A stretch of 64,000 bases of DNA from Ruminococcus flavefaciens ND2009 (lineage in GTDB: Bacteria; Bacillota; Clostridia; Oscillospirales; Ruminococcaceae), in NCBI RefSeq assembly GCF_000621785.1, contig NZ_KK211347.1, forward strand, positions 397,901-461,900, read 5' to 3'. A program made the position numbers and the translations under genes. Positions within the stretch are counted from its first letter, which is position 1; every line of letters begins with the position of its first letter. Under the pieces are notes generated by a model. It made no database searches. It was not told the origin of the DNA and was given only the letters and a program-made list of their open reading frames with translations. This document shows, in pieces, positions 44,926 to 53,900 of this stretch.

Positions 44926-44973
44926 ACCCGCTTGTGTCACGGTCAGGATACTCTGACTTAGATACAAGCGGGT
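44926..44973. terminator. Bidirectional terminator between convergent genes
   Basis: ACCCGCTTGT (44926-44935) pairs with ACAAGCGGGT (44964-44973), with an inner GTCAG/CTGAC hairpin. T-rich sequence lies on both sides, serving the dehydrogenase and the sensor kinase genes. Confidence 0.75.
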
Positions 44974-44982
44974 ATTGTGTTT

Positions 44983-46194
44983 TTATGCCAGTCTGACCAC
45001 CAGCGTTATGCAGAATTTGTCTTCCTTTATCTCCGCAAAGACCTCTCCGCCCATAAGGGACATTAGCCTTTTGCAGATGAAAAGTCCCAGACCGTTTCCC
45101 TGGACCTTATCTGCATTGGTGCCGCGGTGGAAGCTCTCGAATATCTGAGGAAGCTCCTTCTCCTCCAGGCTGCACCCCGTATTGTACACGGTGATCAGCT
45201 GGCAGCCGTCCATTTTATCGAAGCTGAGACCTATCTCTCTGCCGTCGCTGTACTTTATGGCATTCTCCACAAGATTCTGAAGGCACTCCGCCAGACGGTC
45301 AGGGTCACAGGCAAGGAGACAGTCATCGTAGCTGCCCACTCTGAACTCAGTCCCCGAGACCGAGAGCTGAGGTGCATACCTTTCGCTGAGCTTTGAGATA
45401 ACGCTGCTGAGAAAGACCTCGCCCTCAGTTACCTCGAAGTTCATGAAATCCTCGCTGGCAGCTTTGGTTATCTCGCTGACGAACTGCTCTATCTCGTCGG
45501 CGCGGGAGTCTATGCTCTCGGCAGTGCTGCGGCGCTTCTCTTCGTCCTTGTAAAGTCCTTTTGCCAGAGCCTTTGCGTTGAGCTTTATGGCGGAAAGGGG
45601 AGTCTTTATATCATGGGAAAGGGAAAGCAGCAGGAGCTTCTTGTCCCTCTGCATGGACAGCTCCTTCTGGCGGTCGTCCTCTATCTTCTCACGGAGCAGG
45701 TTCACGCCCCAGGTGAATTTGCCGAAAAAACGGCTCTTTTCCTCTGGTATGGGAACTGCAAGATTGCCCCTTGCCAGTTCCTGCGGCACCTTGTTGAGTC
45801 TGCCGAAGGGGACTACGATATGCTTCCTGATGAAGTAAAGCAGCCCTATAAGCAGCAGGAACAGAGCTCCCATGACAAGATTTGCGGCTATAAGAATGCC
45901 TTTGCGGCTGCCCACGGTGTACTCCACACGGTAGGTCTCTCCGCCTGCTTCGATGATAAGGTAATGCTCGTCACTGCGATAAAGGTCGCCGCCTGTGAAA
46001 ACTCCTGTCAGATGAGGGAAGTCCGAGATGTCTGTGCTGCCCGTTTCCTCTATGCGGTCAGTGAGCCGCTTGGCTTCCACCCGATAGGCACCGCTGTCGC
46101 GGCTGGCGGAGCGGAGCAGGAATATATCCAGTGCCGCCGCCAGAATGAGAAACAGGACTATTGCTGCGGCGCTGAGCTTTCTGAATGTACTCAT
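44983..46194 (-). CDS. Two-component sensor histidine kinase
   Basis: 403 residues. Two membrane segments (AAIVLFLILAAALDIFLL and LIAANLVMGALFLLLIGLLYFI) flank an extracellular loop of about 75 residues. A HAMP-like stretch follows, then the H-box SLSHDIKTPLSAIKL, N-box NLVENAIKYSD and G-box GNGLGLFICKRL. It senses an envelope signal and phosphorylates the overlapping response regulator (ATGA overlap). The neighbouring ABC transporter suggests response to an exported or toxic compound. Confidence 0.93.
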   Translation of the reverse strand: MSTFRKLSAAAIVLFLILAAALDIFLLRSASRDSGAYRVEAKRLTDRIEETGSTDISDFPHLTGVFTGGDLYRSDEHYLIIEAGGETYRVEYTVGSRKGILIAANLVMGALFLLLIGLLYFIRKHIVVPFGRLNKVPQELARGNLAVPIPEEKSRFFGKFTWGVNLLREKIEDDRQKELSMQRDKKLLLLSLSHDIKTPLSAIKLNAKALAKGLYKDEEKRRSTAESIDSRADEIEQFVSEITKAASEDFMNFEVTEGEVFLSSVISKLSERYAPQLSVSGTEFRVGSYDDCLLACDPDRLAECLQNLVENAIKYSDGREIGLSFDKMDGCQLITVYNTGCSLEEKELPQIFESFHRGTNADKVQGNGLGLFICKRLMSLMGGEVFAEIKEDKFCITLVVRLA

Positions 46195-46853
46195 ATGAAC
46201 TTATACCCCACACCCCAGACCGTCAGCAGCCGCTTGGCGTTCTTGGGGTCGTCGCCCAGCTTCTGGCGCAGCCTGTTTATATGTACATGAAGGGTCTGGA
46301 GCTCGGAGTCGCTGTCGCTGCCCCAGACAGTGCTGAAAAGGTACTCCTTTTTCAGTGCCTTGCCCTGATTTTCGAGGAAAAGCGCCAGCAGATCGAACTC
46401 CTTTGCAGGCAGCTCAACTGCCTTGCCGTCAATGGTCGCAGTACGGTCAGCAAGATTGAGAGTAACGCCGTCCGCGGAGAGTATCTCCTGCTGATAGCGG
46501 CGCTTGAAAATGCCTTTTATCTTGGCAATGAGAATATCTATATCATAGGGCTTTTCAATGTAGTCGTCAGCCCCTAAGTCAAGACCGTTGAGCTTGTCCT
46601 CCTTGTCTGTTCTTGCGCTGACTATGAGTATGGGAGTATCCGCATTTTCGCGGAGCTTTGAACACACTGCAAAGCCGTTCACGTCGGGGAGGTTTATATC
46701 CAGGACCACAAGCCTTGCACCGTACTTTTCAAAGAGCTCCAGTGCTCTTTCGCCGCTTTCCACCGCCGTGACCGTGTAGCCCTCATCGCGGAGAAAGTCC
46801 GTCAGCAGTCCGGCAAGCTCTTTGTCGTCCTCAACTATAAGAATATCGGTCAT
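46191..46853 (-). CDS. OmpR-family response regulator
   Basis: 220 residues. The receiver opens ILIVEDDKELAGLL with the acidic pocket, and the phosphorylated Asp is in VVLDINLPDVNG. A winged-helix DNA-binding domain follows (LPAKEFDLLALFLENQG, VWGVGYKF). I chose ATG 46853 (MTDILIV) with AGGTGG upstream instead of the longer frame from 46943. It is coupled to the kinase by ATGA. Confidence 0.94.
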   Translation of the reverse strand: MTDILIVEDDKELAGLLTDFLRDEGYTVTAVESGERALELFEKYGARLVVLDINLPDVNGFAVCSKLRENADTPILIVSARTDKEDKLNGLDLGADDYIEKPYDIDILIAKIKGIFKRRYQQEILSADGVTLNLADRTATIDGKAVELPAKEFDLLALFLENQGKALKKEYLFSTVWGSDSDSELQTLHVHINRLRQKLGDDPKNAKRLLTVWGVGYKFI

Positions 46854-46963
46854 AATATCACCACCTGTATTTATTCTATCACAAATAAGAAATAATAGCA
46901 AGGGCGCGGCGTGAGCTTCTGATGAGCCGACGCCGCGCTTCATTATGTAAAATATCCCCTATA

Positions 46964-47734
46964 TCACCAGCCCTGTTCCATGAGCCAGTTGTTCAGGTCT
47001 CTTTCGCGGCTGCGGAGCTCCTGTTCGCTGCCGCCGAAGTGTCCCATCTCCTTCTCGCCGCAGATACCGCCGTCCATTATGTACAGCACCCTGCTGCACT
47101 TGGCAGCTACCTTGGGGTCATGGGTGACGCACATTATGGTAGTTCCGTCATTGTTCAGGGAGATGAGCTCATTCATGACCTCGTCGGAGCTGGAGCGGTT
47201 GAGGGCTCCCGTAGGCTCGTCTGCGAAGATCATTTTGGGAGAATTTATCATGCTTCTGGCGATGCAGGCTCGCTGGAGCTGTCCGCCCGAGACCTCGTTG
47301 ATGTCATTGCCGCCCACGTCGTCGATACCCAGTCTGTGCATGAGGGCTCTGCCGCGCTCGGCGGTCTGTTTGCGGCTCTCGCTGTTCTTCTTTGACTTGA
47401 CCGCAGGGAGGATTATGTTGTCCAGTACGGACAGGTTCTTCATCATGTACATCTGCTGGAAGATGAAGCCCATTTCGTCAAGTCTCAGCCTTGCAAGTTC
47501 CTTTTCGGGAAGCTTTGCTGTGTTTTTGCCGTTGAAAATGACCTCCCCTGCGGTTACTCTGTCCATGCCCGAAACGCAGTAGAGCAGAGTGCTCTTTCCC
47601 GAGCCCGAGGGACCCATAATGGCGACCATTTCGCCCTCATTGATGGTAAGGTCTATGTTTTTCAGAACGTTGTTCTGCCTCTTGTTTACTATGTAGGTCT
47701 TGCAAAGTCCCTTTGTCTGTAAAACTGTATTCAT
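46964..47734 (-). CDS. ABC transporter ATP-binding protein (MacB/LolD-like)
   Basis: 256 residues. Walker A GPSGSGKSTLL, Q-loop in FIFQQMYMM, signature VSGGQLQRACIARSM, Walker B MIFADEPTGAL and H-loop CVTHD. It belongs to the group that pairs with FtsX-type permeases for lipoprotein, peptide or antibiotic handling. SD GGAGGAAAG lies about 11 nt before the ATG. The permease gene is directly upstream on the same strand. Confidence 0.94.
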   Translation of the reverse strand: MNTVLQTKGLCKTYIVNKRQNNVLKNIDLTINEGEMVAIMGPSGSGKSTLLYCVSGMDRVTAGEVIFNGKNTAKLPEKELARLRLDEMGFIFQQMYMMKNLSVLDNIILPAVKSKKNSESRKQTAERGRALMHRLGIDDVGGNDINEVSGGQLQRACIARSMINSPKMIFADEPTGALNRSSSDEVMNELISLNNDGTTIMCVTHDPKVAAKCSRVLYIMDGGICGEKEMGHFGGSEQELRSRERDLNNWLMEQGW

Positions 47735-47813
47735 ATCAGTATCTTTCCTCCTATGATCCTGTGTCGGAATACCGCCGGGGTGCGGCTATTATCCTGCCTC
47801 GCCCCGGGAGTCC

Positions 47814-50171
47814 TTATTCTATGGAAGCTGTATCGCTTGCCTTGATTGTCTTTGTGTGGAGCGCTGCTATCAGTGAGCCGAAGAAGGTCACGCCGATGAG
47901 CAGTGCAGGTGCGGCTGCGAATATCTCAGCTGCCGAGAAGTCTGCGTCAATGCCGCTTACATCGCCTATCATTGAGCTTACCCAGTTGAGCAGCAATGAA
48001 CTGAGGGGGAGTACCGCCGCTGATGCGATGATGCAGGCAAGAACAGCCGCAATGACAAATCTCAGAACGTGCTGCATAATAATACTGCCGTTTTTGATCC
48101 CCATAGCCTTCATGAGAGCTATCTCGCTCTTTTCCTTGGATATGAATGAGCGCTCCATGAGAAGTACGATAAGGACAGTTAGTATCACAGTCAGTATCAT
48201 TGAAAGCTTCTTGATGGCGTTCAGTGAGTCGGAGACCTGGGTGATAAACTTTACGGCATCCGATGTGGAGTATACCTTGTCGGTCTCCAGTTTGTCGCAC
48301 ATCTGCTTTATTACGTCATCTATCTCTTTTTCGGTGTGGTCACCGCTGAGCTTTATCTGTACGCCTGTTGAACCGTTGGCTATAACGTCTCCCACAGGAA
48401 AGTCAGGACTCGTTATTGCTGCATAGCCGCCTCCGAAGAAGGAGGAGCACTTGCCTGTTATGATGAATTCGTGTTCTTCTCCTGCGATCTCTGCGGTTAT
48501 CCTGTCGCCTATCTCAGCGCCGAGGGACTTCAGAGCATAGCCTGTCATTGCTACCTCGTCTTTTTTCTGCGGAGCGCTTCCCTCATCGCATTGCAGCTCA
48601 TATTTGTTTGTGCCGATAACAAAGGTAAAGAATATATTGGTGCGTGTAATATCGCCGTGAGTGACGTTGCTCTGTGTACCCAGTGTAAGGCTGTATTTAC
48701 CGTCGATGTCAAGGTCGTCCATCAGATCTTCGACCTTCTCGCAGGTGATCTTGTAGCCGCCCTCACGGGTCATAAGCTCGGTAAGGGAAGCAGAGTCGAT
48801 AATAGTAATATCAGAGTCGGGAGCATGGAAGAACCGCATGAGCTGCGGGCTCTTGAGGGTATCTGCTCCTGATGACATAACTGTCATCATAAGCATACAG
48901 AGTGTGAATACCAGTGTTATTATGAGGAACTGCTTGGGAGCGCTGAGCACGTCGTTCAGTGCCAGGAAGCCCGTGGACTGGAGCTTTGAGCGGCCGAGGC
49001 TGAGCAGGCTCCTTCTGTGGAAGCGCTCGCCTGTCTGACCGCTCCTGACTGCGTCTATGGGTGAGAGCTTCTTTACCTTGCGCGTGCAGAGGTAACAGAA
49101 CAGCATTATCAGACCGATGATACAGATAGTGCTGATGATACTGAGGACGATACCGTTCTCGCTGCCCAGTACCATGTTCTCGGAAACTGTTTTCAGCATT
49201 GTGCTGCTCAGAGGGAGCGAAGCGATGAAGCCCACAGCCGCTCCCACGACTGCAATAGCCAGGTACTTGACGATGTAAAGGCAGCGTATGGAGGAGTTGC
49301 CTATTCCCAGCGCCTTCATAACTCCTATTTCGCGGTATTCTTCCTGTATGGTGAAGCCGATGGTGAAGCGAAGAACAAAAAATGCGGTCAGCATGATGAT
49401 AACGCTCACTGCCATCATTATATAAGCCACCATCATATCGAAGAGATAGATGCTTTTGGTGGTCTCTCGGTCCGTCACATTGACTCCTTCGGTATTGTTG
49501 GCGTAATCAATGATCGCCTGTGGATCATCGGTGTTTATATACATCATCTTGAAGCTGGGAGCGGGATTTTTGAAGTCCTTCTTGATAGCGGCGAAGTCCT
49601 CACTGTTTACAAGAAGATAGGGGAGTGCGGAAGCGCCGTTCTGTATGTCAGCTCCCTTGAAATGGCCCTTGTACTTCAGCTTGTATACGAAGCCGTCAAC
49701 GTTTATCTCAAACTCGTCCCCCTCATTGACATCAATGTCCTGAGTGAAGGTATTGGTGCAGTAGAAGCAGCCCTTCTCCACGCCCTTGATCACGTTGTTG
49801 TCAGAGTCAAAGTACTTTATCACCATCTCATCATCAGAGACAAGCACTGCGGGGTTTATGAAGTTGTCAAGCTTTTTTCCGTGAAGCCTGAAAAACTTTG
49901 AACTGTATATGTAGAATGGGTTCTGCATCTTTATCTCCCGTATACCGGGAATGTTTTTCACGATCTCATCCTCGTCTGAGTCTGTTTCCATTGACACCGT
50001 CAGATCGGGCATATCCGAGATGTCGAAATAGTGCTCGATGCCCCCTGTGACAGCTGCGATGTTGTTGACGCTTGCCGATGCGAACATGGAGCACAGTATT
50101 ATGAACATCAGGAGTATGATGTTCATGGTTCGTTTGCGTTTAAGGTCCTTTTTTAATATCCTCCAGAACAT
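47814..50171 (-). CDS. FtsX-type ABC transporter permease
   Basis: 785 residues. An N-terminal membrane segment (NIILLMFIILCSMFASASV) precedes a large extracellular domain, then FtsX modules: three segments around MVAYIMMAVSVIIMLTAFFV and IGVMKALGIGNSSIRCL, and a second set near LSMILTVILTVLIVLL and IALMKAMGIKNGSI. It looks like two FtsX domains with extracellular regions, as in the MacB/BceB-like mechanotransmission permeases. With the ATPase and two-component system it is probably an antimicrobial-peptide-response or lipoprotein-related module. SD GAGGTAAC precedes the ATG. Confidence 0.92.
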   Translation of the reverse strand: MFWRILKKDLKRKRTMNIILLMFIILCSMFASASVNNIAAVTGGIEHYFDISDMPDLTVSMETDSDEDEIVKNIPGIREIKMQNPFYIYSSKFFRLHGKKLDNFINPAVLVSDDEMVIKYFDSDNNVIKGVEKGCFYCTNTFTQDIDVNEGDEFEINVDGFVYKLKYKGHFKGADIQNGASALPYLLVNSEDFAAIKKDFKNPAPSFKMMYINTDDPQAIIDYANNTEGVNVTDRETTKSIYLFDMMVAYIMMAVSVIIMLTAFFVLRFTIGFTIQEEYREIGVMKALGIGNSSIRCLYIVKYLAIAVVGAAVGFIASLPLSSTMLKTVSENMVLGSENGIVLSIISTICIIGLIMLFCYLCTRKVKKLSPIDAVRSGQTGERFHRRSLLSLGRSKLQSTGFLALNDVLSAPKQFLIITLVFTLCMLMMTVMSSGADTLKSPQLMRFFHAPDSDITIIDSASLTELMTREGGYKITCEKVEDLMDDLDIDGKYSLTLGTQSNVTHGDITRTNIFFTFVIGTNKYELQCDEGSAPQKKDEVAMTGYALKSLGAEIGDRITAEIAGEEHEFIITGKCSSFFGGGYAAITSPDFPVGDVIANGSTGVQIKLSGDHTEKEIDDVIKQMCDKLETDKVYSTSDAVKFITQVSDSLNAIKKLSMILTVILTVLIVLLMERSFISKEKSEIALMKAMGIKNGSIIMQHVLRFVIAAVLACIIASAAVLPLSSLLLNWVSSMIGDVSGIDADFSAAEIFAAAPALLIGVTFFGSLIAALHTKTIKASDTASIE

Positions 50172-50484
50172 GACTGTTACCTCTTTTCGTGTGTTGTTTT
50201 CTCTATGCTCTGATTATATCACGGAAATTCTTAACAAGTCTTTAACTTTTGAGAAGGAAAAGCAAAAAGCTCCAAAATGGCAATTTGTTGCACTTCGGCA
50301 TCAGCACTATCCCTCTCGGGAGTCAGTTTCTGTGCAGAAACAGGCGACAGTCCTGAACAGGCTGTTGAGGGGGGGACGCTATTTGTTGGCTTCTGCAATG
50401 ATGAGGGCACAGAGCTCATTTTTTCTCAGACGAACAAACTGCAAAAATCTGACAGTGGTTATGTTGAATTGATGCTATATTGAT
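50172..50484. other. Upstream region of the ABC operon with possible gene decay
   Basis: A short frame 50277-50483 (MAICCTSASALSLSGVSFC) looks like a degraded signal peptide followed by unrelated residues. It ends where a dockerin fragment starts in another frame. No intact gene is supported. A TATAAT on the minus strand near 50216 may belong to the ABC operon, but no -35 fits. Confidence 0.4.
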
Positions 50485-50664
50485 CATGCAGCATCTTTCC
50501 GACCTGATAAATATGCTCTTCATGGCAGCAGCCCGTATCATATCACCGAGCAGGGAATGATAAACGGAGACGTATATGAACATGGTTTTGGACTTACCAG
50601 TAATGACGCACTGTGCATACAGAAATATCTTATCAAATTAAATCCGACGGTTTTTGAACGATGA
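50485..50664 (+). pseudogene. Dockerin gene remnant
   Basis: One frame reads PDKYALHGSSPYHITEQG, then MINGDVYEHGFGLTSNDALC and IQKYLIKLNP to a stop at 50662. This is the second half of a Ruminococcus-type dockerin (second calcium loop and helix), similar in pattern to the esterase dockerin at 15240-16631. The first calcium loop and the whole catalytic part are missing. A terminator hairpin follows, so this is the 3' end of a former gene. Confidence 0.7.
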
Positions 50665-50671
50665 TCAGTAG

Positions 50672-50700
50672 AATATCCTTCCATACGGTGGGATATTTTT
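50672..50700 (+). terminator. Terminator after the dockerin remnant
   Basis: AATATCC (50672-50678) pairs with GGATATT (50691-50697), followed by a T run. Confidence 0.6.
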
Positions 50701-50932
50701 CGCAATAAATGCATTGACTTTATTAAACGTTTTGAGTAGAATTATAATGTGATGCTTAAATTATTAACGAAAATATATTTCGTTCTGAAGAAGGTAACGA
50801 AGTACTGATAATGCAAGGAGATGAGGAAAAACACATTATATACAGAAGGAGTTTAAATATCTTTTGTTCTACGCTTTTTTACCGTTTTCAGTTTTAGTTT
50901 CAGCATTAAAAATCCAACAAAGGAGTAATTTA

Positions 50933-53900
50933 ATGAGAAGATTCAATAAGCTATGCAGATCTGTTCTCAGCGGAACACTTGCTGTGGCGATCGCTTCTGC
51001 AAACGCTGTACTGCCCACAGTTGCTCACGGTGCAGCAGAAGAAGAAACTGACGTTGTGATAACATCTGAGCTCGCAGGTACTGCCGGGGACGGATTTGCC
51101 ACCGAGGGCAGTATCACCTACATTGCGGAAGACATTGTATCAGCCGACAGCATCGTATTATCGACTACTTATGCAGACATTGCACTGACAACAACAACAA
51201 CTGCTGCCGTAAAGACCGTAAGGGCTTCAATGGCAGAGGAAAACGGATACAGATATTATATAACCGGCGGAAATGCTGTCATTGACAGTTATATCGGAGA
51301 TGAGACCGAAGTGGAGGTGCCTGATACTCTGGGCGGGATAACTGTTACGGAGATAGGCTATGCTGCTTTTTCGGGCAATAAGAACATCGTTTCCGTAAAG
51401 CTCCCCGAGACTATAACGAGAATAAACCACGACGCCTTCAACGGCTGTGCGGCTCTTGCGGCTGTGGAGCTTCCCGACGGTATCACAAGTATACAGGACG
51501 GTGCTTTTGCGGGCTGCGCGAGCCTGAAGGAGATAGCTGTCCCCGAGGGAGTATCCCGTATCGAGGATAACACCTTCTCGGGCTGCAAGGCGCTGACTGA
51601 AATAAAGCTCAATGACAATACCGATTATATCGGCAAGAGCGCTTTTGCAGGCTGCTCATCGATGTCTTCACTCAGTATTCCCCATTCTGTGACAGCTATC
51701 GGTAATATGGCATTTATGGGCAGCGGACTTGTGAGCCTTGAGGTGCCTGATACAGTTACCTCACTGGGCTATGCGGTTTTCGCAGACTGCGCTGCTCTTG
51801 AGGAGATAAGTCTTCCAAAGGAGATAACAAAGCTGAGATCGGGCAACGGCAAGGGTATGTTCTCGGGCTGCTCATCTCTTAAAAATGTAACCTTCCCACA
51901 GGCGCTTACAGAGATCGGAGATATGGCATTTGCAGGCTGCTCCTCGCTGGAGAGCATTGCGATCCCCGCGACCGTTACAACTGTCGGTACAGAGCTTTTC
52001 AGAGACTGCGAAATGCTTGTAAATGCACAGATACCAGAGTCTGTTACCCGTATCGAGGACGGTATGTTCAGAGGCTGTACTGCACTGCCTTCCATAGACC
52101 TTCATGACGGTATCGAGTACATAGGTAAAAACGCATTTGAGAGCTGCAACGCTCTTGACAATGTGACTATCCCTGCAAACACAGCAGTTATAGGCGAGTG
52201 CTGCTTCCTTAACTGTGAGAGCCTTTCGGAAATAGCTGTTCCCGAGTCTGTGACCTCTCTTGGCGGAGCCGCTTTTGCAGGCTGTGTTTTACTTGAAAAG
52301 GCTGCTCTTCCCGACGGTATTGAAGAGCTTGCAGTCTTCGGAGAGGCAGGACTTTTCACAAATGACATAAAACTCAAGGAAGTAAAGCTTCCTGCTTCAC
52401 TAAGGACGATCGGAGCATATACATTCAAAAACTGCCTTTCACTGGAAAAGACAGAGCTTCCAAAGACAGTTTCTGCCATAGGCGGCTCTGCTTTTGAGAG
52501 CTGTGTATCTCTCAGGGAAGTGACACTTCCCGAGGGCGTTGTGACACTGTCCGACAAGACCTTCAGCGGCTGCACCGCTCTGAAAACAGTTATACTTCCC
52601 GTGAAGTTCGATGAGGCAAGGAATTACGCATTTGAAAACTGCACAAGCCTTACCGACCTGGGTAAGAATGCGGGCTTCTTCAAGTTTGCGGTGGATACCT
52701 TCAAGGGCTGTACCTCCCTCAATGACGAAAGGGCTACTGTATTCACAAGTGATACTCCCGTTGTCAATGTGAGCTCGGCAGCAAGCATTATTGGCGGTAT
52801 CGCCAACTTCAGCATCAGGTATGATCTGAATGAATGGATACAGGAGGGACTTGCCGACAGCAGCGCTGATATAAGATTTGAAGTGCCTGTTCCTCAGGGA
52901 CTTGAGCTTATCGCAAGCTCTGTAATTACGGACTCAGCCGACAACAAGGCAGTATTTATCGGCAATAACGGCAATCTTTTCTCACTTTCCAAGCCTGAGG
53001 GAACACTCCGCTTCTCCGCAAGGATAGAGGCTTACAGTGAGAAAGCCTACACTATAGACCCGCTGATCCACTTCAACTCCCACAGCTACAACTGGACACA
53101 GAGGATACCCAGAATGTCCCTGACCGTTCCGAAGATAACACTCTCTGCACAGAGCACTGTTTCTTCCCTTGACTGCGAGGTCTACGGAATAGCCGAGCCG
53201 GGCAAAAAAGTGAAGATCTATGCAGACGGCGTTCTTGCAGCAACTGTGACCTCCAACGAGTACACAGGAAAGTATACCGCCACAGTATCCCTTCCCGAGA
53301 AGAAGGACTCTGTACAGTACAGTATCTACGCTGTATGCGGAGTGAACAGTACAGACGAGGTAAGCGTGATATACTCCGACGCAAAGCCATCTATAAAGAA
53401 GGTCGAGCTCATGTACTGCACTCACGCTCCTTCAAGCCTTAACGATTACATGGAAACTCTTGACATCACGGGAGTTTTCACAAGAGGCGAGCACCCTGTG
53501 ATACAGTACTATCCTCTGGGCAATATGCGTTTCAGGATAGAGGCAAATAACTCCGACAGGATCTCCTTTATACTGGTAAGAAGTCAGAAGGGCTCAGAAT
53601 CAAAGTATCTTGTAGCATCATACGATGAAAAAGAAAAGGTATGGATAACACCCGAGGATCAGTATTTTGACGAATCAGACCACAACTATGTTCCAGGTTC
53701 CCTTAACTTTATCATTGTTGATAAAACTGAGGATATTGTGGACACTGAGGACGCTAAGGCACTGATCAAGAAAATCAATATTGAAGATCTGATCAGAAGT
53801 TATGACATAATTGACGATTCAAGCTGCATTTGCCGACTTGAAGATGAAAAAGGCAGTATTTGCTCAGAGTGTTACTATTATGGCTCAGAAGTGGTCAATG

